NCBI RefSeq assembly: GCF_000715075.1 | Contig: NC_134103.1 | Span: 56,388,230-56,452,229, forward strand | Origin: Nicotiana tabacum | Lineage: Eukaryota; Streptophyta; Magnoliopsida; Solanales; Solanaceae | Direction: 5' to 3' | Length of the DNA: 64,000 nt | In this document: piece after piece, positions 11,743 through 23,729 of the stretch | How the letters are laid out: every line of letters starts with the position of its first letter | Position numbering within the stretch: the first letter of the stretch is position 1 | Notes under the pieces: generated by a model | Seen by the model: only the letters and a program-made list of their open reading frames with translations | The model's database searches: none | Told to the model about the DNA's origin: nothing | Position numbers and translations under genes: made by a program

Positions 11743-13250
11743 TGTCACGACCCCAAAATCCCACCTTTAGGATCGTGATGGCACCTAGTACCTAGGACTA
11801 GGTAAGTCTATCACATAGCAAGATCAACATAACTAACCACCAAATTAAATAATAATGTAATATGAAAATTTCTCATAACCGAAAGCGTAAATACAAAAGT
11901 CACATAAATTCCAAACCCGTACTACCGAATCTAAGCTCTACAAAGAGTACATGTGAAATTTAAAAATACAATATTGTTTGGAAATACAATAAACAGTAGT
12001 AAGAAAATCAGCATAAGGTGACTCCGAGGCCTGCGAGCGAAGTAGCAGGTATACTTTGAAGTCTCCATAGCAAATCTCAAAATCAGCTCCCTAACGACCA
12101 GCACGCTCAGAGGTACCTGGATCTACACAATAATGTGCAGAAGCGTAGTAGGAATACACCACAATCTGTACCTAGTAAGTATCAAGACTACCCTCGGTGA
12201 AGTAGTGACAAGGTTCATGTCAAAACACTCACTAGACATAAACTATGGAGATTATCAGTATAAAGTTAACAACAAAAAGCGAAATCAATAAATGGCAACA
12301 AAGAGTGAACATGTGAAAATATAACAAATTAACCCAAACACAGTTAAAGTACAAGTGAATCAATTAAAAGAATAACACTTCAAATCCTCAAGCCCATCCT
12401 ACCCCGCGGTACCACACCTCATAATCACAAATCGGGAGTCACAAATCACAAATCAATTCTTATAACGCCGCGTGAGCTTCACATTTTAAAACATTTTCTC
12501 AAAATAGCTTCACATGCATAAGACCCCTTATCTCGCTGTTTGTGCTTCACAATGAAGTATTTCCCCTTACTATAAACACGCGCATAAAAGCCCCTTATCC
12601 CGCCACATCAATATTCACACCACCCTTATGCCGTCGCATGCTCATCTCATTCACAACATGACAATCACCTCGAACCACACGTGAACATATATCACAACGT
12701 TGCCCGAAACACTATACCAATGTCGCAACAATACATAACCCACGGCTCAACAACAAAGGATGCAAGAATTACAATAACAACACAATGAAACGGAGAATAA
12801 CTCAACAATGAAATGTGTTCCATATAACAACTTCAATTTAACATAGTACACACTAGTCACCTCATGTACACGTCAATTCAATTTAAGAGTCTAGTCCGGT
12901 CAATTATCACACATAAGCCCCTGTACACACTCGTCACCTCATGTATACATCTTTCACATAGTACAATTAATGCAATTAGACCAAATTCTAAGGGGATGTT
13001 TACCCTACACAAAGTTAGGCAAGATACTTACCTCAATTAGGCCAAATCAATACTCTAAAAGTGATTTTCCTTTAAAATTCACTTACGCGAGGCTCAAATC
13101 TAGCCAAAAATAACTTAATAATATCAAACAATGCAAGAGAACCCAATTTCAATTAATAAAGTTAAGATATTTACAAAATTCCCCAAAAGTCAACCCCGGG
13201 ATTGCCCGGTTAAAACTCGAGTCGAAGAGTAGATCTCGACTACCATAACA
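11743..13250 (-). repeat. LTR B, inner part (3' LTR of element B)
   Basis: Starts TGTCACGACCCCAAAATCCC and continues to 13250, where element C is inserted. The LTR resumes at 16285 and ends at 17554 beside a polypurine tract, so the reconstructed LTR is about 2.8 kb. The stretch just left of the insertion (AAAGTCAACCCCGGG...) and the stretch right of it (CCACGAGTCC) are adjacent blocks in LTR E near 4880-4975, which supports the join. Confidence 0.75.
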
Positions 13251-15607
13251 TGTCACGCCCCGACCTCGGGGAGCACGACCGGCGCTCAACCAAGATAACC
13301 TGGCCGAGAAATCCTACTAGATTACCTTCTACCCAACTCGCCCATGAATAAAGAGAAGATACATTTATATCATTAATTAAACATTGAGTGGATTCCATGA
13401 ACAATGCCGATTCCATTACCATTAGTCACTTCATTTTATAGTCTCAAAATACATGCACAATCATAGTTAAAGTGCAACAAGTGATTCAAATACAACAAGG
13501 CTAGTTTTACTTTCCCAAGACCTATATACAACCCACACTGTGTCTACGAAGCCTCTAACAGAAACAAAAGAGTTCTACGATAGTGCCGGCAACAAGGCCC
13601 CGACTATACCTCAAAACACTATGTACATGGAACAAGAGATACAGGACCCTGAAATGAAGTGGGGCACACCAAGTCAGCTCAGGAGAGGGTGTGCTGCTAT
13701 CCCTGATAAATACGACCTTCTATGGAACCAGCTGCATCCATTAAAGATGTAGCGCCTCCGGCAAAAGGGACGTTAGTACATGTCTAATAGTACTAGTACG
13801 AAAACCAAACACCTATGCAAGGACTTGGATATACAACATGAATGTGATGAATCATGGTAACAATAAAAGGCTTAGTTAGCCGTTAAAGCCATAGCAAATT
13901 TATTAAGAACTTTCAATAACATTTATAAATTCATAAGTCGGGGATCCTCTACAAATACCTTTACATAAAGCGGCCGTGCCGTCTCACCCCAACGTATGCG
14001 GGTGAAGGTGTAATCACAATACCATAAATTCTACACAAAATGTCCTTGCCATCTCACCCCAATGTATGCGGGTGGAGGTGTATTCACAATTCCACAAACT
14101 CTACACAAAGTGGCCCTACCGCCTCACCCCGATGTATGCGGGTGGAGGTGTATTCACAATGCCACAAACTCTACACAAAGCAGTCCCTCCGCCTCACCCC
14201 AATGTATGCGGGTGGAGGTGCATTCACAATGCCACATTTTAGATTCCCAAAACAATAATAGTTTGTGAAAAAGAGTTTCCTTTTAAATCAACCATTTGGC
14301 ACCTTTGGCCTTAGCTAGTGTAAGTTCATAAGGTTTCATCATATGAGAAATAAGTGTGTAATCACATTGATTTCATACAAGATCTTCTTCCCAAAAGGGG
14401 TATAACATAATTAAGTTAAAAATAGAGAATCACTAACACACGAGGGTTCTAACACGTTATGCCAATCAGGAATCAATTTTACTAGTTTGAATACCCCACA
14501 TCAATAGCATTTCAAGTTCGACTACACATGATAGAATTTTACAAGGATTCGGGAATTTCGATACTAGAAGAAGAGTTTAGCCTTCATACTTTGCTTTGAG
14601 ATTTTCCTAATTCACTACAGAGTTCGGAAAATCCTAGCAACCTCGATCAATTTAGAGACGTGAAAAAATTGAACACAAATTAGGAAGATATTCATGGTTT
14701 CATCTCATTTGAGCATTTAATCAAACACCAGGCTTGAAAATTCGATTACAAGGTTATTCCAGAAGATTTCCTTCACTTCATAACTAATTCAATACGAAGA
14801 GTTTACTCATACTAGTTCAATTACCTCCCCACCATCCTCATAGCTACATGCATGCATAAATAACAACTCTCATACCCAAGAATCATACTCCCAATTACAA
14901 ATCTTCTACCTAAACTCGAAATTGAAGACTAGGGTTAGAACCTTATCTCTTGGATGAAGACCTTGTAAGGTTTCCTTGTGAATTCTCCAAGTCTTGAACA
15001 GGAATTGATGAACAATTAGACTAGGGTTTCCTACTCTCTCTCTCTAGAATACTCTCCCGTCTCTCTAAAATATCAGATTTCTCTTTCAAAACGAGCCCCA
15101 AGGGCTTTTAATCAAAATAGGTTCGGGTAAAAAAAATTAGAAAAATGAAGCCCCGAGACAGATTTGCGGTCCGCATAATGGCCCTCCGAAACTGGGCACC
15201 CCTGCCTCACTCTACGGCCGGTCTGCGATCCACAGACCAAATTGGCAGTCGCATAATGCGCCACAGAAGTGCCCTCCGGAAATTTTTGTGATGGGTCTGC
15301 GATGGGTTATACGGCCCAAAAAGTGATTATGCAGCCGCATAATGGTTTAAAAATATTACCCATATTTTTGCCTTAGTCTGCGGCAGATCTGCGGTCTGTA
15401 GATCAGTTCTACGATCGCAGAATAGTCCGCAAAAAATGCCTTGCACGTCCAAAAATATTTCTTCAACTCCCCAACGCACTGTTCAATCTAAAAAGTCCGA
15501 ACCGCGGCTCGCAAGCTCCCTGCAATGAATCTCTAAAATCGTCAACACATTAGTCTACTTTAGCACCATGAAACCCCGGGTTTTAGGTAAAATTTAACGG
15601 GGTCACA
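13251..15607 (-). repeat. 3' LTR of element C (TGTAAG family, 2.36 kb)
   Basis: Plus-strand start TGTCACGCCCCGACCTCGG, plus-strand end GGGTTTTAGGTAAAATTTAACGGGGTCACA. The same family recurs at 26130-30754, 27496-29705, 34021/39821-42148 and 43232-45705. It carries a palindrome-rich array at 15165-15440 (165-440 bp from its sense start), a 70-bp tandem repeat at 13975-14240 and a conserved box at 13751-13780. Confidence 0.85.
13975..14240 (-). repeat. 70-bp tandem repeat in the element C LTR, about 4 copies
   Basis: The motif GTATGCGGGTG starts at 13994, 14064, 14134 and 14204, an exact 70-bp period. Each unit also holds CCTCACCCC and CTCTACACAAAG. The same repeat in plus orientation is in the LTRs at 27405-27495/29701-30045 and (69 bp) at 41190-41440. 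Confidence 0.95.
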
Positions 15608-15990
15608 ATTCACCATTAGCACCTAATGAGGGTCAAAATTCACCATAAGTCCTCGAATAAGGGTCAAAATTCACCATTAGCACCCAATGTGACTCAGCTG
15701 CTATAACACACACCAGCAGTTCCAAATTTTTGACTAACTCCCTAAATTTCCAAAAATTTCACTAGAGTCTCCCCTATAATTAGGTACTATCCACCTGTCA
15801 GAGAATGCCAAAACTAGTCCTAACAACATAACCACAACACAACGATGTAACATAACATAACAACAACAACAACCGTGCCCTCGCGAGTAGTATAACACAC
15901 ACAAAAAAACACCCTTAACATCAATTGTACAAATGATACATAATTCATATAAGGTAAACTCTTAACATTTTTATAGAACACAAATTTATA
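15608..15990 (-). other. 3' untranslated part of element C with short repeats
   Basis: No coding potential seen. ATTCACC recurs at 15608, 15638 and 15669 in a roughly 30-bp repeat (GGTCAAAATTCACCATTAGC type). The G-rich polypurine tract present in elements O and M directly beside the LTR is not recognisable here. The rest resembles the 3' tails at 33694-34008 and 45717-46055. Confidence 0.6.
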
Positions 15991-16240
15991 AATACATGGT
16001 TATTCAAACAAATGAGGGTATTTCTTCTTCATTTCTTCCTCGGCCTCCCAGGTGGCATCTTCAACCTGCTGGTTCTGCCATAGTACTTTCACGGAGGCAA
16101 TCTCATTGTACCTCAACTTTTGAACTTTCCTATCCAGAATGGCAATTGGAATTTCTTCATAAGTCAATTCTCCATTAACCTCAATAGTCTCAACCGGAAC
16201 AATAAGCGACGGATCTCCAACCACCTTCTTTAACATGGAT
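15991..16240 (-). pseudogene. Element C: pol C-terminus with chromodomain
   Basis: Starting at 16236 the minus strand reads MLKKVVGDPSLIVPVETIE, then the chromodomain: YEEIPIAILDRKVQKLR, ASVKVLW and EDATWEAEEEMKKKYPHLFE, followed by a stop. In chromoviruses this C-terminal domain on integrase is thought to steer insertion to particular chromatin. It is fused upstream to LTR sequence at GTTTC (complement 16245-16249), a 5-bp stretch common to the LTR and to the pol segment, so the junction is a deletion scar. Confidence 0.85.
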
Positions 16241-16284
16241 ACGCGAAACCTCGGGTTTTAGGTAAAATTTTACAGGGCCTTACA

Positions 16285-17554
16285 TAACCCCACGAGTCCA
16301 TATATGTGCTTTGTAATAAAATCTGATTCTAATTGGACTCTCAAATCTAAAAAAACAATTCAAAGCATAGACAAAATTTCTCAAAAGTTCTTTTCAACTT
16401 CCATGGATTAGATGTTAAATCTCATAAACAATCATGTAATTTAATTGAAATTGGATAAAAATCACATACCCAATAGTTGTGCATGAACATCTCCTCCTAA
16501 AATCGCCCCCCACCGAGCCTAAGGCACAAAAATGTGATACATGAGACTAAGTCCCGAACTCCCAACCTTTTGTTCACTTGCGGAAGTCACAAATGCGACC
16601 TTGCGAACCCTCGCAAATGCGGGAAACCCATTGCAAATGCGGCGCCTGCTGAACACAAGAGATGTCGCAAATGCGACACTGACTTCACATATGCGAAGTC
16701 AGGCCCCTTCTCAAATGCGGACAAATGGTCGCAATTGTGACCTGCCCAGCCAAAGTCCATCCTTCGCAATTGCGATCAAGGCATCGCATTTACAATACAT
16801 GTACCCCATGATTTTTTTGCAATTGCAATGCTGATGCTCGCAATTGTGACAACTACAGCACATCAGCAACCTAAAACAAGTCCAAACCAATCTGAAATGC
16901 GTCTGAAACGCACCCGAACCCCCAGGGCTCCACGTCAAACATCCACACAAGTCTAAAAATATCATAATAACTCGCTCGCGTGATCGAAACACTAAAATAA
17001 TATCTGAAACCACGAATCGGACATCAAAACACATGAAATTCATAATAAACCTTAAGAATCACTAAAATCACTCTGAGTCCTACCAGACCAACTCGGAATG
17101 ACACCAAACTTTGCAGACAAGTTCCAAATGAAAAAATGGACCTATTTCAAGCCCCGAAACCAAAATTCATACTCGATAGCCATAAAGTCAAACCATGGTC
17201 AAACATAGGATATTTCTAAACCTTCAAATTACCAACTTTTGGCAAACCAAGCCAAATCGACGTAGGAACCTCTGAATCCAATTCCGGGCATACACCTGAG
17301 TCCAAAATCACCATACAAGCCTATTGGAACCATCAAAACACCGTTCTGGGGTCGTTTTCATAAAAGTCAAAACTCGGTCAACATTTCCAACTTAAGCTTC
17401 AAAACTAAGAACTAGTTGATCCATTTCAAACCAAAAACTCCCCGAAACAAAATCAACCATCCCTTCAAGTCATAAAACTACAAATTCACATATGAGAAGC
17501 TTCAAAAGGGGAGACGAGGCTCAAATACATAAAATGACCGGTCGGTTTATTACA
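16285..17554 (-). repeat. LTR B, outer part (sense start of 3' LTR)
   Basis: Ends on the plus strand at GACCGGTCGGTTTATTACA (sense start TGTAATAAACCGACCGGTC). The palindrome-rich array (CGCAAATGCGA, CGCAATTGCGA types) lies at 16570-16850, 700-985 bp from the sense start, as in the other Tekay LTRs. Confidence 0.8.
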
Positions 17555-17567
17555 TTCCCCCCCTCTT
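17555..17567 (-). promoter_or_regulatory. Polypurine tract of element B
   Basis: The minus strand reads AAGAGGGGGGGAA immediately before the LTR start TGTAATAA. It is the plus-strand DNA primer site and fixes the 3' LTR boundary. Confidence 0.85.
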
Positions 17568-19010
17568 GAACAAAAGTTTGTCCTCGAATGAGTATAGAGA
17601 CATACCTGAAGTACCAAAAAATGAGGATAATGGCTCCGCATGTCATGTTCGGTCTCTCAAGTCGCCTCCTCAACTGGCTGACCTCTCTACTGAACCTTCA
17701 TCGATGCAATGTTCTTCGACCTCAACATTCGAACCTACCTGTACAAAATAGCCACTAGCTCCTCAACATAGGTAAAATCCTTGTCTAATTGCACTCAGCT
17801 GAAATCTAACAAATGAGACAAATCACCATAATACTTCTCGAGCATGAAAACATCGAACACCGGTTAAACTCCTGATAAACTGGGTGGCAATGCAAGTCTG
17901 TAGGCCACCTCACCACTCTCTAAAGAATCTCAAAAGGGCCAATATATAGAGGGCTCAACTTGCCCTTCTTCCTGAACCTCATCACACCCTTCATGGGCGA
18001 AACTCTGAGCAGAACCCTCTCACCCACCATGAAAGCCACATCATGAGTCCTCCGATCAGCATAACTTTTATGTCTGGATTGTGGTGTATGAAGCCGATCA
18101 TGAATCAACTTCACCTACTCCAAGGCATCACGGACCAAATCAGTGCCCAACAACCTAGCCTCCCCAAGCTCAAATCATCCAATTGGAGAATGACATCGCC
18201 TGTTATATAAGGCCTTATAAGGAGCTATCTGGAAGCTCGACTGATAACTATTTTTGTAGGCGATGCAAGCAGTAGAAATTGATCCCATGAACCTCTGAAA
18301 TCAATATTGTGATCGGACTACCCATCCATCCGGGGATGAAATGCCATACTCTACTCGACTTGTGTGCCCAACTCACATTGCACAGCTCTCCAAACATGCA
18401 ATGTAAACTGCGTGCCTCGATTCGAGATAATAGACACTAGCACACCAAGAAGACGAACAATCTCAAGAAGATAAATTCGAGCTAGTTGCTTTGAAGAGTA
18501 GGTAGTCATGACTGGAATGAAGTGTGCATACTCGGTCAGTCTGTCCACAATGACCTACACTGCATTAAATTTCCTTAAGGTCTATGGAAGTCCAACTACA
18601 AAATCCATAGTGATAAGCTCTCACTTCCACTCCGGAATATCAAGTCTGTGAAGCAAACCACCCGGTCTCTGATTCTCGTACTTAACCTGCTGATAGTTCA
18701 AACACCGAGCCACATACTCAATAATATCTTACTTCATTCTTCTCCACCAGTAGTGCTGCCTCAAATCCTGGTACATGTTCGAGGCACCCAGATGAATGGA
18801 ATACCGCGAGCTATGGGCATCCTTAAGTATCAGCTCCCGTAACCCATCCATATTGGGTATGCAAATCCGGCCCTGAAGCCTAAACACCCCATCATCGCCA
18901 ATAGACACCTCCTTGGCATCACTGTGCTGCACTGTGTCATTTACGACAAGCAAGTAAGGATCATCATACTGATGTGCCCAAACAAAAAAAATGAAACAAT
19001 GCAAGCAAGA
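17568..19010 (-). pseudogene. Element B: integrase and chromodomain (broken)
   Basis: Right to left, a zinc-domain segment DAHSSRYSIHLGASNMY lies at about 18790-18850, followed by ARCLNYQQVKYE, so the second Cys of the CxxC pair is Tyr. The core at 18351-18548 reads IISNRGTQF: the second catalytic Asp of the DDE triad is Asn. The C-terminal GPF/Y region (KKGKLSPLYIGPFEIL) is at 17920-18114. A chromodomain remnant (IASMKVQ...EATxETEHDMRSHYPHF) at 17600-17720 ends near the polypurine tract. Many stops and frameshifts are present. Confidence 0.85.
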
Positions 19011-20489
19011 ACCTAGCTAGGCTCCAAAATATCCAACCTCATGAACATGTTGGCCAAACCCTGAACATCCAAAGCTAAATGTCTCCCCCAACTGGAATAA
19101 AAGCAAGACTACCTATGCTCTCAGCCTTCCTACTCAAAGCATCGGCAACCACATTGGCCTTCCCGGGATGATAAAGAATGGTGATAACATAGTCCTTAAG
19201 TAGCTCCAACCACCTCTATTGCCTCAAGTTCGTATCCTTTTACTTGAGTAGTTGTTGTAGCATCATATGATCCGTGAACACCTCACATGACATGTCGTAG
19301 AGATAGTGCCTCCATATATTGGGCGCATGCACAATGGCTTCCAACTCTAAATCGTGCACTATGTAGTTCTTCTCACGAGGCTTCAACCGATGCGAAGCAT
19401 AAGCAATCACTTTACACTCCTGTATCAACACGTACCCAATGCCAATTTGTGAAGCATCATGATCAACTATATAAGAACCTGATGCTGAAGGAAAAACCAT
19501 AACTGGAGTTATAGTCAGGGCAGTCTTGAGCTTCTAATATCTCTCCTCACACTCGTCAGACTGCCTGAATGGAGCACCTTTTTGAGATAATCTAGTTAAA
19601 GAAGCTACGATGGATCAAAATCCCTCCACAAAACGGCAAAAATACCCATCCAAGACTAGAAAACTCCGGATCTCAGTAGCGGTAGAAGGTTGGGGCAAAC
19701 TCTAAACTGCCTCAATCATCTTTGGATCCACTTTAATCCCCTCATTGGAAACCATGTGGCCCAAGAATGACATTGAATCAAGCCAAAACTCGCACTTGGA
19801 GAATTTAGCATATAGCTTCTTCTCCCTCAAAGTCTGGAGCACGATCCTCAAGTGTTGCTCATGATCCTCTCGGTTTAAAGAGTACACCAACAAATCATCA
19901 ATAAACACGATGATGAAGGAATCAAGATATGGTTGGAACACATTGTTCATCAGCTGCATAAAGGTTGCTGGGGCATTGGTCAGTCCCAAAGACATCACCA
20001 AAAACTCGTAGTGACCACAGTGGGTTCAGAATGTTTTCTTCGGAATATCTGAAGCATGGATCTTCAACTGATGGTACCTCGATCTCAAGTCAATTTTCGA
20101 GAATACCTTAGCCCCGTGAAGTTGATCAAACAGATCATCAATACGCGGTAGTGGGTACTTGTTCTTGATTAACCTTGTTTAGTTGCCTGCAGTCAATACA
20201 CATCCTCATAGAGTCATCTTTCTTCATCAGAAATAGAACTGGGGCACCCCAAGGTGAGACTCTCGGTCTGATGAAACCCTTATCAAGCAACTCCTGAAGT
20301 TGTACCTGTAATTCCTTCAACTCTACTAGTGCCATGCGATATGGTGGAATAGATATGGGTTGAGTGCCCGGAACCAAGTCAATACCAAAATCGATATAGG
20401 CCTGCTTGAAACACATCTGGAAGATCTCTCACTATCAAAATTGACTCAACGGTAGGAGTATCAACTTTAACATCCTTCACAACCGCAAA
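19011..20489 (-). pseudogene. Element B: RT, RNase H and linker (broken)
   Basis: The RT N-terminal part lies at 20138-20416 ([20 protein letters not shown], then [23 protein letters not shown]). The palm carries FIDDLLVYS with FIDD at 19894-19905. RNase H at 19240-19500 has all three visible acidic positions: HDAS, DLELEAI and FTDH. Several frameshifts separate the blocks, so no full-length protein is possible. Confidence 0.88.
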
Positions 20490-20638
20490 AATGTGTACTT
20501 CAGCTCAACATTTTCCTTCAACTCCCAACGCACTGTCCCAATGCACTCGCTGTGAAGAATTTCTACTATTGTTAACCTTTACGCCTACTTTGGCATCACG
20601 GAACCCGGATTTTTAGGAAAACCTTTACTGGGCCTTAC
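20490..20638 (-). repeat. Terminal scrap of a TGTAAG-family LTR inside element B
   Basis: About 149 bp match the sense-start end of the LTR at 45560-45705, finishing exactly at the terminus (GGGCCTTACA on the plus strand). It replaces roughly 60 codons at the protease-RT linker: minus-strand coding reads DVNLGMD up to the scrap and FAVVKDVKVDTPTVES after it. It is neither a full solo LTR nor flanked by an obvious duplication. Confidence 0.75.
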
Positions 20639-21075
20639 ACAATCCATGCCCAAATTCACATCAAAGTCCACCATATTGAGTAACAGAAGCTCAACCCTAG
20701 TCGTAACCCTCGATAGTGACCAAAGATGACTGATAAACACAGTCTACTACAATAAAATCCCCAACAGGAGTAGACACATAAACAGGGGTACTCAAAGAAT
20801 CACGAGACATATCCAAATATGAAGCAAAGTAAGATGACACATACGAGTAAGTGGAACCTGGATCAAATAAAATTGATGCATCCCTATGACAAACCGGAAC
20901 AATACCTATGATGACAAAATCTGATGCCATGGCCTCGGTCCTACTAGGAAAAGCATAATAATGGTCCTGACCTCCCCCTCCCTCTACCCGCCTATTATAT
21001 ACCTCTAGCTGGTTTTGCAGGTATAGTAGCAACTGGAGCAGCAACCATAGCCTGTGTACCCTGTTGAGGTACACC
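20639..21075 (-). pseudogene. Element B: retropepsin-type protease
   Basis: The minus strand gives FDPGSTYSYVSSYFASYLD with the D-x-G-S/T catalytic triplet intact (about 20823-20880). It continues through VGDFIVVDCVYQSSLVTIEGYD to DFDVNLGMD just before the LTR scrap. The C-terminal part of the domain is lost to that insertion or deletion. Confidence 0.85.
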
Positions 21076-22035
21076 CCTCCTATTTTTGGGATAGTCCCTC
21101 AAATATATGCCTAGTATCACCGCACACGAAACAACCTCTCTGCAGGCGTGGGTGCTAGAACTGAGTCTGACCGGTCGGATAGAATAAATATTATAGACAC
21201 CCCATGCAGAAGGTGCACTAGAAGATGTCAGTGCCAAATGAGTACTCTGAGATCCCTGAATAGCTGGAGCACTGCGAGTAACTTGAAGTGCAGACTGAAC
21301 CAGATGACTGACATAACCTCTAACATGACGAGGTGAAATTGCAGACCAGGAACCACTAAATACTCCAAAATCTTGAGGCCTCTTGGCCTCCCTATCCCCG
21401 CTCTCCTAGTCGCGGATACGCTCTAACCTCCTGGCGATATCAACAACATGTTGAAATGGAGTATCAGTCTCCAAATCCCGTGCCATCGTGAATATGAGAC
21501 CATAACTGAGCCCCTTGATAAATCTGTGGACTCTCCCTCTGACTGTAAAAACCAAAACAGGTGCATGACGAGATGGCTCAATAAACCTCATGGAATACTC
21601 GGACACCGTCATAGTCCCTACACACAATTGCTCAAACTCGGTGAGCAATGCACAACTGATGGTCTGCACAACGAACTCCCTAAAAAATAGATCAGTGAAC
21701 TAAGCCCAAGTAAGTGGTGCTCCGCCAACTGGCCTAAGCCTTCCACCACCTATATGCTGAACTCATCAGTTGGAAAGTAGTAAGATCAACCCCGCTCAAC
21801 TCTACTTTGCCCATAATACGCAGAATACGGTGGCCTTGATTTAGAAAACTATATGCATCCTAAGAAGACACACCATTGAAAGTAGGAGGAAAATACTTCT
21901 TGAACCTCTTTATCCTCTTCTACTCTTCCTCTGATGCCACTAGCCTGACATCAGGCTGAACCGCGATAACAGGCTATACCGGTATAACATTCAGATCCTG
22001 ATCAACGTGTGCCAATCGCTCTAGAGTACGGTAGG
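21076..22035 (-). pseudogene. Element B: Gag C-terminal part with degraded zinc knuckle
   Basis: The capsid-like region at 21406-21669 reads FEQLCVGTMTVSEYSMRFIE, RHAPVLVFTVRGRVHRFIKGL and ELETDTP-like DLETDTPFQHVVDIARRLE. The knuckle near 21095-21140 starts CFVCGDTRH but then has a one-base frameshift, and the last Cys of CX2CX4HX4C is Tyr (RDYPK). The N-terminal part of Gag lies beyond the insertion at 22036-23303. Confidence 0.85.
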
Positions 22036-23303
22036 CTATAATATCGTGTTTTAGTCACTTATTGCATTCTAATTTACTGCACTTTATATTGTGTTTGAGC
22101 TTCAATTGGTAGTTTTTTGCACTTAGTATGTGTTTTATGCCTTGTAGGAGTGATTATGATCTATGTAGATGTTGTGGAGTTGATTCGAGATATTTGGAGC
22201 TTTGAAGTCTGAGTAAAAGCCCAAAGGATTAAGACGGGGTCGAGGACCAAGACTGGATATCAAAAATCAAGCTAAAATATGGACTCTAAAAAAACTCCAC
22301 AACCGCGGCGCGTGGCATGCTGTGGCTGCCCAAATCATGCTGGCTGTCAATTGTTGAGCTCTCTAGATTTCCCCGCATGGCGCATCGCTTCATGCGGTGC
22401 GGCTGTGTAATATTTACAGATCCAATATCCTATTTTGGCTAGGAGAAGGTGGTTTCGTCTGGGGCCGCCCCTACTTGGTATAAATACATAGAAAAACATT
22501 ATTTTTTGAACTTTTGACATACTTTGGACCTAAGGAGACATGAGGAGTTGGAAGAACACAAGCACAAGGATTTTATATTTTCCTATACTTTAATTTATAT
22601 TTGTGATGAATTGCTCCATATCTATGGAGTAGTTCTCTTTAGGGTTTAATCGATTTGGTGTATTGAAGCGTTTTTGGATGATTTAATTATTGCATCTATA
22701 TTCACTAGTTCATGTAATCGAGAGAGGCATAACTTGTGATATCTTTGCATTATATTGTTGGTTGAGTTCATAGATTCTTCTAAGTAATCGAAAGAGGCTA
22801 GCTGAATCATTGATTAAACCTAGTTAGGAGAATTATCGAAAGAAGTTTTCCTAAAGACCAATCTATTAAGCATTCTTGCATATCTTTATGTGCTTAGTTT
22901 GGTTCATCTTGTGAGGTTAAAACTTAATCGAGAAAAGAGTTTTTGCTGAACGGTTGAACTAATAATTGAGTGAATTCGAGATACTTACTTGTACATTAGA
23001 AGTGAATTATCCAGAGTTAGATCCCAAACAATTATCTTGTACTTATCCTATCAAAACCCTATCTTATCCCATTGATAACCTTATTTGTGTATTCCTTGTT
23101 TCGATTATCATTAGTCAATAGCTTTAGATTCTTAGTTAATTTTAGCTAGACATCTTATAAATCTCAACTATTGATCATCTTGGATAGAAACCAAGCTAGA
23201 AACTACGGTAATACTGTTTAAATCCAATCCATGTGGATACGATATTATACTGTACTATATTGTATTAGCGAGCAGAATTTAAGTGTGTGTTTTGCGCTCG
23301 TCA
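22036..23303 (+). repeat. Athila/Tat-like LTR inserted in element B gag
   Basis: A 1.27-kb block splits gag. Its right end (CATGTGGATACGATATTATAC...GCGCTCGTCA) resembles the 3' end of Athila/Tat LTRs in plus orientation. The left end is TATAATATCGTGTTTTAG, so a canonical TG start is not evident, and I could not identify a target duplication. It holds a CG-rich palindromic patch at about 22308-22425 and a TATA-like box at 22478-22490. Confidence 0.6.
22478..22490 (+). promoter_or_regulatory. TATA-like box in the LTR at 22036-23303
   Basis: GGTATAAATACAT lies about 50 bp after the CG-rich patch and about 440 bp from the LTR start, as expected for a U3 promoter. Positional inference only. Confidence 0.45.
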
Positions 23304-23620
23304 AGTAGCTGGTGCAACTGGGATCAATCCTGCTTGAGCCAAACTACCAAACATACTCAGAAAATGTTCCAAGGTCTCATGAAGTCCAGGAGTAGCAACA
23401 GGCGCCTTGGGTGCTTGCTCCCCAACCGGAGCTACTGGTGGCTCACCAGTCGTGGCTCTAGGACGGTCCCTAGTTGCAGCATGTTCTCCACCTCTACCTT
23501 GACCTCTACCCTATCCTCTAGCAACACTGGCGCCTGGGGAAGCATCTTTGAGATAATAGAAAGACAATGGCTCAGATTCTGAAATCAACAAATTCGCACG
23601 ATATGGAATGAAAGAAGGGA
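23304..23620 (-). pseudogene. Element B: Gag N-terminal part
   Basis: The minus strand from about 23545 reads an Arg/Gly-rich start followed by TTGEPPVAPVGEQAPKAP and HETLEHFLSMFGSLAQAG. This matches the low-complexity N-terminus before the capsid region found at 21406-21669. No clean start codon is evident. Confidence 0.65.
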
Positions 23621-23729
23621 AATGTCCTAATAATTCTGTAGTCTCTTGAAGATAAGTATAGACGTCTCCGTATTAATTTGCATGACTCTACTAAACTTGC
23701 TTATGACTCGTAGAACATATGAACCTAGA

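Larger units (their letters stand above)
13251..16284 (-). mobile_element. Element C: internally deleted gypsy element nested in LTR B
   Basis: Reading leftward from 16284 there is a stub of about 40 bp of 5' LTR (TGTAAGGCCCTGTAAAATTT...). The last 80 codons of pol (chromodomain) follow, then a short 3' untranslated part, then a full 3' LTR (15607 to 13251). The flanks TAACA (13246-13250) and TAACC (16285-16289) look like a 5-bp target duplication with one later mutation. Gag, protease, RT, RNase H and most of integrase are gone. Confidence 0.8.
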
